A stretch of 64,000 bases of DNA. Origin: Branchipolynoe longqiensis. Lineage: Eukaryota > Annelida > Polychaeta > Phyllodocida > Polynoidae. Below, one piece after another: positions 25,001-38,400 of this stretch. The notes under the pieces are model-generated. The model was not told where the DNA came from and searched no databases. It saw nothing but the letters and a program-made list of their open reading frames with translations. The translations under genes and the position numbers were made by a program. Numbering within the stretch: position 1 is the stretch's first letter; the number at the start of each line of letters is the position of its first letter. The stretch is from positions 75,275,040 to 75,339,039 of the forward strand of contig CM059193.1 in the NCBI GenBank assembly GCA_030323885.1. The letters are read 5' to 3'.

Positions 25001-28000
25001 ATGAGTACTTGGAAGTTGGAGCAGTTACATCCCCCTGCTTCAAGGACCATCTACTGATATGTCCGTCCTCAAATGACCTTAAGTGTTGCTAGGACGTCAA
25101 ACCCCGAATGAAACAATATTCTCTCTGTTCTCCCCAGGATGAGTACACATGTACTTGGAGCAGTTACAGCCCTCCCCCCTACTCTCCAAGGACCATCTAC
25201 CGCTATGCCCATCCGAATATGACCTTAGCCGTTGCTAAGATATCAGACCCAACATCACCAATAAAACCTCTCTCCTCCACATTCTCCTCCAGGTGAGCAG
25301 CTGGAGCAGGTATGGCCCGTGCTTCAAGGACTGCGCGTCGCCGGGCGCCGTGTCCATTCAAGTGCGCACGCGCGTCGTTCTCAAAGCGGCCACTGGGGGG
25401 CGCGCCTGTCCGTCGCACCTGATGGAGGTGCGGCCGTGCCGGCTGGACGAGGTGTACTGCCCGACGTTCTACTGGAGGGCGGGCGAGTGGGGGCCCAACT
25501 CGGCACGCCGGGTAGCCTGCATGGCGCACGGTGAGTGTGCACTCGGTTTATGGCCCTGTCACACTGTGACAAATTGCATAAGCATATGCTGATGTGTCTG
25601 TGATTTTGCACAAACACACGCTGTCATATGGCGGGAATTTTGAACATGCTCCAAACTGTTAACGGATACTATTTATAGCAAATATACCCTAACTTGTCTC
25701 AGCATACACCACCATGTTGTTCACGGATACTACTTATGCCAAATATACCCTAACTTGTTTCAGCGTACACCACCATGTTGTTAACGAATACTACTTACAC
25801 CAAATATACCCTAACTTGTCTCAGAGTACACCACCATGTTGTTAACGAATACTACTTATGCCAAATGTACCCATAACTTGTTTCAGTGTACACTACCGTG
25901 TTAGCGCAAAATCACATACGTCGGCATACGCTTATGTAATTCGTCAGAGTGTGACAGGGCCATTAAGAAGGTCTTTCCAGGGCACAGCTATCACGCTCAC
26001 AGACCGATATCAAACTAGACGAAGCTGTGTGATTCACTTCAATCGGCACAGGTCAAGGCCGATGAGAAACTGCTTTACTGTATTTATTTTAAGCTGCATA
26101 GTCCGATGAAATATCAAACTTTCAAAACCAAACCAATTATCTAGATTAGATTCGACATATCTAACTTAGATACTGCTGCACATATTAAACATTTGTTGCC
26201 ACATAGAAGGGAATACCAAGTCAATTTAATAGAACATGTTACCGCTGAAGCCTATATGGTGTCATAGTGTTGGCATGCTTGCTAAAACTAATTTGACCCG
26301 CATGTGCTTCAAATATCTCAAAAGTTTACCATCTAAAATAAAAAGTGACTTCAGACAAAATTTAAGGTAGATTGTAACAATTAATTTAATGTATTTATAT
26401 CAGAAAAATGACAGAAACTCAAAACCATCGGACCATGCAATTTTAAAGAAAGGTAATCATAACCTACAGGTCGGTTGAACAGTTCTGATACAGGCGGGTG
26501 TCTGGCGAGGAGTCAAGTTAGCAAGCAGAATCTAGTTTAATATTATCAATCATTGATGGGTAATTTCTGTACAATAGTATACAGTAAATTCTCTCTAAAT
26601 CGACCGACAATAGGACCGACTTTAAGTGGTCCATTTAGGGAGGTGGTCGGTTTGGGGAGTTAGAATGTCCTTATAATGGTATTATTTTTTTTAAATATGG
26701 TCACAATGGTATTGGTAGGACCCGAATAAAGCGATCGATATAGGGAAGTGGTTGATCTGTGGAGGTGGTTGGTTAGATTAGATTAGTTAGTTAGATTAGA
26801 TCAGTATGAGCCTGTCTCAAAAGGTGATAACTCTTTTTTTGTTGTCCGTTGTAACGATTGACACAAAACAGCACAGAAACGGTTACACTGAAAACACAAG
26901 GACATTTGCTTCAAATCAATATGTATTCTATTGGGATTATGAAATACCATGAAAAAAACAAAAAAAATTATCCTGAGCAAATGCATAAGCAGACAGTATG
27001 TTGATTGTTACAATGGACAAAATTGTGTCCCATATTGCTTAGCACCTTTTGAGACAGTCCAAATAAATTATAAAGACTGTATATTTAAATCATATATATA
27101 TATATAGATACAGTATATATTCATATGTACACATGTGGGCACCATTCCTCCTTGGGTAATTGACTACAGTTATTATTTGTTATCTATTTAACTGTTTAAA
27201 TTCCAGCAAGCGACTGAGGGTTTTCCCCATGTGTCGGCGGAAACTACTGCTGGTGACCAGAACGGAGCAAAAGCGGCAAAGGCAGCGAGTGGACAATATA
27301 GAATACATAATAATAACACTCGTAAAACGCTCATTTATAATTGAAGAGTTCAGGGGCAAATTCCCATAAGCGCCAATCGAAAATTTCATTTATAATAAAA
27401 GATTGTTACTTGAAGATAATTTTAAATTCTCACTAATTCTACTTTTCTTGCGATGACCTGGTTATGGAGCAATGAATGACAAAATAAGAATGTAAAAAAA
27501 TGAACGATTTGAAAGTTTGTCTCTAATGATTATCTCAATTTTTGGATTGGTGTTTGTGTGGTTTTGCACCTGAACGCTCTTAATGCAGTGTCACACCTCA
27601 CCGGATTGGGGGTAATGGACACAAACCGAACAAAGTCTGTTTTGTGTCCGTACAAGTTTTGAACATGCACAAAACTAGGAACGGATGCCGCTGGACTGAC
27701 GTCTATGGTTCTTGTCCGGTTTGAGTTTGTTTCGTCCGTTGGCTATCTGTTCATGTCCGTTTCATGTCCGTTCGTCCAGCATCCATTGACCCGATAGCGC
27801 AACATTTTGACACATTTTGATACTTATCACCACCGGACTAGACAATTCTGTCCGTTGCACAATCCGGCGAGGTGTGACAGCCGCTTTACATTCTACATGA
27901 TACATTATACATTATCCCTGTAATAGCTGTCGAGGTCGCCTTGTTTCAGAGCACCTGGAGGTGAGTCGAGGCTGTCTGTCGGAGCTGAGGCCGAGTACCT

Positions 28001-31000
28001 CCAGGCAGTGCCGGGCACTGTGCGGCCAGTATGCTCGTTGTGTGGACGGCACGTGCACGTGCATGCAGGGATTCACGGGTACGTGTACACACTGAGCAGC
28101 TCATGTAGCTTCCGCTCCCAGTACCCCGCATGCGCAGTGTTTGCATTGTCGCCATTGGTGCGTTTTGGAAGCTGGCTTAAAATTGTATAATCTGATGAAT
28201 GTATAATATTTCCAAAACGATAGCAAAAACAGTTGGATGGGATGAGCGTCCATCTCCCGTTTTAGTAGATCATGGGATTCGACCCTAGGAGTTTGGACGC
28301 TGGTCGAGTCAAAGCAGTGATGTAAATATTGATACTTGTCGCTTCCTAGCCAGGCGCTTGGCATTATTAGGATAGGGCAAGGACTGGTTGGGTCAGTGTC
28401 TGGATAATGTGACTGAGTTAGATATCAAGTCATGGTAATCATATCATGGTGCTGGAGGCCTGGGTTTCCCAGTGGTGCAGCACTATGAACTTGCCATGAG
28501 TTCGCACTGTTGCAAGTCGCTACCCGTCCTTATATGATATAAGTTGTTGCCAGGATGTAAAACTCCAACAACCAACCAACCAAAACACTTATATGATCTA
28601 TATTGGAAGGATCTAATTAATCAGTTCTTATAGGATTTGATCCTTAGTGCTGGCCAAGCCAATCCAGGCCTAATTGGTTCGAACACAAATACCCCATTCA
28701 AGCTGTGCTTTTTCATTTTGATATATTTACGAATAGTCATGTAATACATGGTAAATTCACGTGATCAGATCTTTAAGATGGACTATATCAAAGATCCTAT
28801 AACACTAATAGCTGGCGCACACCTCCCGTTTACGATTCGCGCGCTAAAACTGACTGCGACTCGCGACCCGTTTACGACTTAAAACTGGCCGATTCATTTT
28901 TTGAATCTTATAAGATTCCAGTTTTAAGCCCTAAAACTGAGTTTTAAGTCGCGAATCGCAAGGCTCTGGTGTGCGCGGGGGTCGCACACCTAACGACTAA
29001 AACCCAGTTTTATGCGCGAAATGGGCAGTTTTAGGTCATAAACGGGAGGTGTGCGCCAGCCATAAGACGGCTCACTCAGCCTGTACTGTGTAATCAAAAT
29101 GATCAAACCAACCACCTGGTGCGCTGGCTGTTCTCTTGATTACACAGTTGCTATGTTATATGTATAAATGTATATATAAATGTGAAAGATGTGTGACGAT
29201 GGCAATGCTGATGATGATGCTGATGATGATGCGTATTTGTTCATAGCAATTTCAATCTGATGTGTATTCATACTTACCTATCTCATGTATAATATAATTG
29301 TATGTGTTTACATGTGAAACACCAACCAGCAGCCGGGCTGATCAAACCCACCACAAGGTGCCACGGCAAAATTTACATTACCATGGGAGAGATAGGGAGT
29401 GAGCTGTCTTAGTCTTATAGTGTCTTTGACTATATGCGTACATGATACAAATCTAAAAATTGGCATTAATTGCAGTATCAATTTAACGATTGTCCATAGA
29501 CTTGACAGATGTCAAAGGCATCCTAAAAGCTTTCACAATTTAATATACTGCTTAGAACCAGCACACGTTTTCGTTTCAAACTTGAATTTCGCTCATCATC
29601 TACACTATTACCCACAACTGATTTTGCAGGCTACCTCTACAACTTATACTGATTATAATAATAGCGAAAAGCGAACATTCTGGTATAAACACATCTGATA
29701 TACTACTCAGGTGCGCTGATAATGTGCATAAACATGTCCGAGTTTCCCCCAAATTGACTCCAAGCTAATTCTGAGCTCATTCATGTAAAACCAAGCACAC
29801 TCTTTCTTTTTTTCCTTTTAAACTTCAAGGATTAATGAGTTAATTAATAGATGATTGCGTTTTAAAATGCGACTCGTATCTGCAGGTGACGGGCAGACAT
29901 GTCTGCCGGAGTATGGATGTGAGGACAACAGTCACTGCGTCGTCAACACCACCTACTGTGACGTCATGAACAAGGAGTGTCTGTGCGTAGGCGGCCTGCT
30001 GCCGGACGAGGGTAAGATGCTATACTGCATCATTGCTATACTGCATCATTGCTATACTGCATCATTGCTATACTGCATCATTGCTGTACTGCATCATTGC
30101 TATACTGCATACCAGATGCAGTGGCCTAATCGGTAGAGCGCAGGCCTCGCGTGCGGAAGGTCGGGAGTTTGGTTCCCGGTCGAGTCAAACCAATGACTTT
30201 AAAATTGATACTTGTCGCTTCCTCGCCTGGCGCCTGGCATTATTAAGATAAGGCAAATACTGGTTAGTGTAGTGTCAGGATAATGTGACTGAGTGGGATA
30301 TCAGGTGATGGTGCCAGCGGCCTGTTTTCCCAGTTGGGCAGCACTATAAGTTGCCATGAGTGTGCACTATCACAAGTCGGTACCCATCCTTATGTGATCT
30401 TATCTGTTTCCAGGATGTAAAACAAGCAGCTATACCTACTACCAGCTATACTGCATAATATCCATGCTATACTGCATAATATAGTACGTATAGTATGCTA
30501 ATATATGTATACACAGAATATGTTCAGCAGGGTGTTATATATTAACTAGTCAATTATCTTACATATTTTAAAATGGTATAGTTTGATAGTGTTGTGTTTC
30601 TGTCATTCTTTTGTGATAAATCAATCAAATTGATGGTTATAATCTACCTTACTTTAATTTGAAGTAACTTTTATTTTAAATGGCTACCTTTTGAGGTATT
30701 AAAAGTTCAAGCAGCTCATTTTAATGTTGGCAAGCATGCTAAAAGTCTGACACTATATGTTTATGCAGTCACAGAGTCTATACTATTAACTCAGTATGTC
30801 CTTCTATGCAGCAATAAAGGCTTAATAAGTGCACCAGTATCTAACGTAGATATGTAGAATAAAATCTAGGTGAGTGTTTTGATTTTGAAAATTTGATGTT
30901 TCATCGCACTATGCAGCTTTATAATTGTGCATGTTATTCGTAACATGGGTAATTTACGGGTGGAGCCGCGAAACCCCCTGGCCCTGACTTAACCGGCGCA

Positions 31001-34000
31001 GTGGCGCCACCTGATGGCTCTCCGACGAACTAGACATTGAAGACCCCGCGGTGGAGCCACCTACCGGCTTTAACCAGAATCATGTTACCCAGACACTGGA
31101 GCCGCAATACCCTTCGCGCCAAAAAGACATGTGACTGCGGATTAAAACCGATTGAGGGTTCGAACCCGGCACTCAAAAGACTCTCAATGCTGAGGAGAGG
31201 AGGAACCAACTATTGCTCTATACTTAATCTTGATGTCCTTGAAGAAAAAAGAAAAACCACTTTATATGTGTCCGTCCGTCTCCGCCTTCGTAAATTACAT
31301 AGCTATTCACGCTTTCCATTTCCAGCGTTGCAATGTCCTATCCTGCGGTTGGGCAGTGGGAGGAGCCTGTTCGGGTCCAGTCTGAGCACGCTGGTTCTCT
31401 ATATCATTATAGGTTCTGTGTGTGCACTGGTCATCCTCACACTCATCTGTACGATATGCCTTATCAGGTAAGTCCGATAGATTTATCGTCAGATTGAATT
31501 CCCATCCTGATCCTAACACTTTGAGGACCAGACGTGATGAAAAAATGAATTGAGCGTCCGTCTGAAGTTTTTGGGAGATCGTGGGGTAGGTGACTGCGCC
31601 AAAAAATACCAGGCACATGGACGCCCCAGTCCTAAAGGAAGTCATAAGCATCGCAGCAATCCATGAAAGGAGTACATTTGCTATGGCCGCCCAAGCCTGG
31701 AACAAACAACCCCCAATAGCAAGATCGCTAAAAGATCTTAATAAATACAAACAATTTTTAAAAGAACAAACGATAAGAGACATGCAGAATGTCAGACATG
31801 CAGAAACTAACATAAAATAAATAAAATATACATATCAAACCAGCTTTGTCGCTGTCCAGTGACGAAAACAAGCACCCTCAGAGGAGCTTAATCACTATGG
31901 ACAGAATAAATACAGTATCAGTAAAAAAAATCTATATATACAAAAAATCGATATAAGTGTTTTGTTTTGAAGATTGTGCAACACGGACAACGCACATATG
32001 TATATATTTGTCATCTATTTTGTATTTTTCATCTGCTTATTACAGTTTCAAATGTTCTTTAACTACTGTCTTGATGTTATGCTAGAGACACTTAAACTTA
32101 GATTTATTACAGTCATATTTTGTTTGTTAAGGTGGGTGGGACAGCAAGATATGTCTTGTTGTTCAGTGTCGTTCTTCTCATGCGTAGGTCAAACTGAACG
32201 ACACGCGGATGTGCATTATGTTATATATTAATGAGCGGTTATGCCACTAGATGGCGTAGGAGAGAAGTAGTTCAGATAATAAATAATAAGTGGCAACCAG
32301 TAGCGTCTATTGTTACTTTGGCGACTAGGGTAAAGAATTAATGCTGAGACAACCCGCTAGGCGGCGTCACATATATAATGTAAACTTTAGTGCGGGTAAC
32401 CGAAAGATGGTGCCAGAAGTTTGTTATAGCTACTAATATGGTGACCTAGGCTAATTATCCATAATATAAATTTATCCTATTTAATAAAGGAATGCATTAC
32501 CCAAAAGTGTATCAACCATCATTCCTGTTATAATTAATTACTAATGCAATACCCCAGGCCAATTATCCACAAATGAAATTTCCCCTATTTAGTAAACAAA
32601 TGCATTACACAAAAGTATATAAAACATTATTCCTGTTATAAGTACTAATATGTTACCTCAGGCCAATTATCCACAATTAAAATTTCCCCTAATTAATAAA
32701 CTAATGCATTACGCAAAATTATATAAAATGTCATTCCCGTTATTTCTACTAATATGGCACCCCAGGCCAATTATCCACAAATGAAATTTCCCCTATTTAC
32801 TAAACAAATGCATCACGCAAAATTATATAAAACGTCATTCCCGTTTTAACTACTAATACGGCACCCCAGGGCAATTATCCACAAATGAAATTTCCCCTAT
32901 TTAATAAACAAATGCATTACCCAAAAGTATATCAACTATCATCCCTGTTTTAATTAATTAATAATATAGTGCCCCAGGCCAATTATCCACAAATGAAATT
33001 TCCCCTATTTAATGAAGAAATGCATTTCACAAAAGTATATCACACATCATTCCTGTTATTACTATTAATACGGGACCCCATTTTCAACCCTATGAAGCCG
33101 GAGGAAGCGGAAGCCGCGGGATCCTGACAACTACCCGAACCTCACCAAGATCGACAACCTGGACTCGATGAAGAAGAACAATGAACTGCGGGAGAAGGAC
33201 ATCGTCATCATCCACAAGTTTGGCACGGTCGACAAGAACCTCACTGGTGGCTCCACCTATGGCAGTCCGCGGTACCAGCCCCACACCAAAAGCTACAACG
33301 AGGGGCCCCTGAAGGATGGCAGCAAGATGGGCAACACTGTTGGACAGGTGGGTACTGCCCTTACTAAGAATAACTTTTTCATAGAATTTTATTTGTATTA
33401 ACCACAATTTTTTATAATTATGACCTATTAAACTTCATATGTGTCTCTGGACAAATATTTGATTAGGTGCTTTTATAGGCTACTTTGTGTAAAATTGATG
33501 GCTAAGCAAAAATGGACTGAAGACAAATTAAGCACTTCTCGCGAATATGGCCTTTGCTGTGGACATGGCGTAAAACAACCGCCAATCAATCAATCAACTC
33601 TAAACCATCGGACTAGGCAACTTTACAAATATTGGCTAATAAAGTAATAGGGATAGCATGGTACTAGTGATATTACAATAATACCTGTATTCCCTAGACA
33701 ACTTTGCATTCAGACCGATGGTGTCCTCATATCTCAGCTGTCCTGTCATCGGATAAAGAATCAAATGAAACAAAAACGGGTTTTTATGAATTCTCTTTCC
33801 ACACATGGTAGGGATTCACAAATCACAAAGGTCACTGAAGACAGGTCTACTAAAATTGCGATTGACAATTATCTAGACTACTGCATGCTTTATGAATAGC
33901 ACACCATATATCGGGGTAAACAGATAGATACCGGCATGGATATTGAGAACCATATTCTCTATCATGCTTCAAGACACTGATTCGCTGATCACAGGATAAT

Positions 34001-35082
34001 GGTGTCTAATAAAAGTTGTAAATTCAATTCAATTCAATTCAATATTTTATTTCAGATTCAGCATTATGGTAGTTACATAAATTTGTTGATAGTATTAGTA
34101 GGTACATATAACAATAAATGTGAATAACATACAAGTAATAGTATGAATACTACAATACAAACCATTATCAAAAGGTTGTTCTACATACAGCAGTATGTAC
34201 AAATGCCTGGATGCGGGAGACGTAAATCTAAGATCACTCTCTCCTATTTCACAATATGCTGTATTATAGCATTTTCTGACTCGTCAACTCTAGTAATAAA
34301 TTTGAATATTTGATTCCTGATAATAACCCGGAAGGCTGGCACATCAATATTGGCAAATAGCTGACTACCACTGTGATACCTAGGTAGATGGAGCGATAAC
34401 CTCATAATGTCATTATATGCTACATTCCGTTTTCTGATGCTATACATTCTATAATAATGATGTAGGTTCTCAAATGAACTATACATTGTTTTTTGATGGT
34501 GTTGTTAGTGGTAATATCTGGAGTCAGAGGATAATTGTATTTTCGATATCAAGGCTCCGGTAGAGTTTCATTTTCAAGTAGATTGGATCAGCTACAGTAT
34601 CAACTTTGGAACTTGCAGTTGGGACTATGAGAATTGACGGGTGGCCGTCACAGCAGTGGCGCCATCTGTCGAATAATACCAGAATCATGTTTGGTCGTCC
34701 TCTCAACCATCCCCCTCCCTTAGACAGAAACGCCACCGGTATCCACTAGGTAGTTTGTACCTCCTCCAATATGCATATATATATATGCTAATTGTATACA
34801 ATATATACAGATATGTATGTATACATATTATATAGATATAATAATTATTCCGTTAATATATTGGAAACAAATAGTGTGGTATAAGTTTGGAGTAACAAGA
34901 CCCCAACTCGTTTATTAAAAAAAAAAAAGAAGCTTCAGCGCGAGTGGCATGTCCCGCCCCGCGCAAGTGGGGGGGGGGGGTGTCGAGGTGCATGCTGGTA
35001 CCCCCCCCCCCCCAACCCCAGTCGGAGGAGGGAAGGATCACTACATAGCTTTTTAAACACACAACAAAGGGTTTATCATTAT

Positions 35083-35131
<49 letters not shown>

Positions 35132-35346
35132 GATTAGTTAGACGAATCTTACCTGGGTATAGATGATGGATAACTGTTGTTTTACCGAGGTATAAGCCTC
35201 GGATAGATGTGGCACTTGTTGTAGATAAATCCTACTGGAGCAACTCCATGAACGTCCTCCGGTCGTGAGTTGTTTATGCTAATTGCTGGACCGGATGTGC
35301 TTCCCTCTCCCTAGCCTGAGGCTAGCCTGAGGCTGTATACTGAGGT

Positions 35347-35401
<55 letters not shown>

Positions 35402-38400
35402 TATATATATATATATATATATGACAATGCCTCAAGTCCTATTCTAGTCCACTTTAGACATAAATATAGATACATATATACCTATATATAAATGACACGG
35501 CCACAAGACCTATCCTACTCCACTTTATTAGAAATGTTATTGTCAGAAACAGATGAATGAGTTATCTTCAATTGTTGCTCAATTTGCAGCCTACCACGTG
35601 AATCGGCACTGGCCTGTTTGTATGTAAGTTGCTGCCAGTTGACTGGATTGAAAACGACTAAAATCCTGAGTTCACCTCCATGTTCAATCTGAACGCTAAT
35701 CGGGGTCACATCAAGAACAAATCCAACAGAGGGCGCCTTGACACAAACCGGGTCATCGATGTAGGCTTGGATGGGAGTTGTATAGTGAAGCTGAGAGACA
35801 TTAAGACCGACTCTCACAGTAGAGAACTGAATGGAGAGCAGCAGTCAAGTAATGAAAGCAGTCTTTGTCCAATCGCGACCGACAGCATGATGATGATGAT
35901 GATGATGAGTGAGCGCATTAGCATATTAATTAACACACACCATTTTGGTAGATCGTGGGATTCAAACACACAGGTTCGAACTGTGGTCGAGTCAAACCAA
36001 TGACTTTAAAACGTATACTTGTCGCTTCTTAACCAGGCTATCAGCAGTAGTAGGATAGGGCAAGGACTGGTTAACTCAGTGTCAGGATAATGTGACTGAG
36101 TGGGATATCAGGTCATGGTGCTGGCAGCATGGGTATCTCAGTAGGGCAGCACTATAATTTATAAACTCACCATGAGTGCGCACTGTCACAAGTCTTGATA
36201 TGACCTTAGATGTTGCGAGGACGTAAAACCCCAACAACCAACCAATTAACACAGGTGGGTGAGGGTCAATGTGCAGGGTGGGACAGAGTTGGTGCTTCCA
36301 TAAGACATTGAGCAGAAACAGAGGATGTTGATCATCTACGCAGGGCCGGCTGAAGATCGGGAAGTCACTAGGGGCGTCACATGCTATGGGGTGCCACATC
36401 AGTTTTAAATCTTGTTTAAATTACACTCGTAAAGGGGCGCCAATAACCCAGCTCAGTTGATACTTAAGAGTTAGCGATATAAGACATATCCAGGTAAGTA
36501 AGGTAGATAAGTAAAATGAAATAAGCAGCTAGGCCCGAGGGTGGTGTCACCTAGTGCTTGCAGCAAGTACCAAGCACATTGTCAATGTTGATTTCAACAT
36601 GGGTAATTTAACCCGCAAGTAAAAGTACATACTTAATATGGAGGCGACTACTGGCGCCATCTATAAAGTCTTTCTGATTAATAATGCTCTGACTGTGGCG
36701 TCATCTGCTGTAAATTGGCATAACAAGATGCGACCCAGTTTCATTATAGACACTTCGACCAGAGCATTTCGATCGACAGGACGTGCTCTCTCCTTTGGAT
36801 TTGCCGTCCCTCCCACCCAAACTACAAGTGACATTCATAGGGCTACGTGCCTGAAATCCTCGAAATCTTAATAAATCAAACATCTCATGGCTTAAATGTA
36901 ACAACGAAATAGTAAGAATAAATGCCACTTTATACTGTACTTGTCTTGCGTTGGTTGAATTATAAAGTAGAGAGATGCCCTAATTCCATTTCACTTATCA
37001 GCGCCACCTGTCAACTAGCGGATAATTGCGGAACTCCATTATTGTTGAAAGTCTGTTCTGTTATTGAATCTATATGATACCAAATGGTGGTTCAGTTTTA
37101 GGGTCGTTCTGACACTACTCCTCTGTTAATCGGTAGGCCTACTGCCAACATGCATCATCATACTCTACTGACGCTTTATATTATATGTGTTGTTAGTAAC
37201 ATTTTTGTTTGCCTACCATACATATTTCATATTACTTTTGATGGTTTTTTACTAACTTTGGTCACTTCGACCAGGAGTGGCATCCATTCTAAGTCACATA
37301 ACCGCAAGTGTTGTTGAGACCACCATTAGATAGCACCACCGATATGGTTTACCGCACAATGTTACAGATGGCTTCCATCAGATGATGGCACTATATTGAA
37401 ACGTGACTTCACAAATCCATAATACAGCAGAGAATGTAGATAATATACAGTCTCTGAATATAGTCAGATACCATGAATATACAGGTCAACGCAATATTGG
37501 TCATGGGATTGATGCGGAGCCTAGCTTTAACCAATGCGCAATACAGGTTAAAGCTAGTTTAACTATATATGTGTGTGATTCACCCCCTCCACCCCACCCT
37601 AAACAATTGTCCCATCTCAAGTGTTCAGAACCTGTCTTGCTTTTAAACCACGTGTTAAGTAAATGTAGCAGTCAAAGAACCCTCCTTACACTAAGAGTTC
37701 CATAATGCTTTCATGCAGTTTCAGTTAAGTTTACCAAGTGTCGTCAGAATTTATAACTCATATAATTTCCCTCCCTTCATAATATTAAGTATATGCTTTT
37801 GCTTCAAGACATCAACATTTCTGCATGAGTCCCCATGGATTTGGCTTTCAAAGTGCCGCCTTAGTTTTGAATCGAAAATCTTGAGAAGTCGTCCTTGAAG
37901 AAAGACAAAAATAAATATCTTTCTAAGATCCAAATAGCGGCAATCCGCTGTAATATCATTTGGGGACAGTGATTCATGTGAGCAAATTATGTCAATTTAT
38001 GCAAGTATAATTTATATAAGCAAAACTACTATTATCTGGAAATCTGAAACAGCAACTATGAATATATGGTATTATTATCAGCTTAGCATTGGATTGGTAT
38101 ATTTAAACATGATTCCAGCAGGGTATATTGTATATTTGTTATGATTTTATCAACATTCTCACTTGTAATATGTACATATATATGCGGCTTACAACTAATG
38201 ATAAATAATGAAATGTCATGTGATTTGATGTGAAAAAAGCAACCTTCTTGTTCGCGACATATCAGTCATCCTTGGAATATTTCTGTACACGGTTGCTATG
38301 CAACACGCTGGCTCTGCTACCTGATTCTAACCCTGCTGTACGTCTTCTTTTTTTTGCAGCTTTGCCTGCTTGACCCGGATGATGACCTATTTGGAAATCA

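Noticed and set aside
30115..30190. tRNA gene-like head (GTGGCCTAATCGGTAGAGC)
   Set aside because: Part of a full SINE family 1 copy inserted in a 16-bp array.
31307..31813. 168-residue minus-strand ORF across the transmembrane exon
   Set aside because: It is antisense to exon 12, which has correct splice sites and phases; its sequence shows no family.
35160..35345. U1 snRNA-like start (CTTACCTGG)
   Set aside because: Only the first nine or so bases agree; the rest does not follow a U1 sequence or fold.
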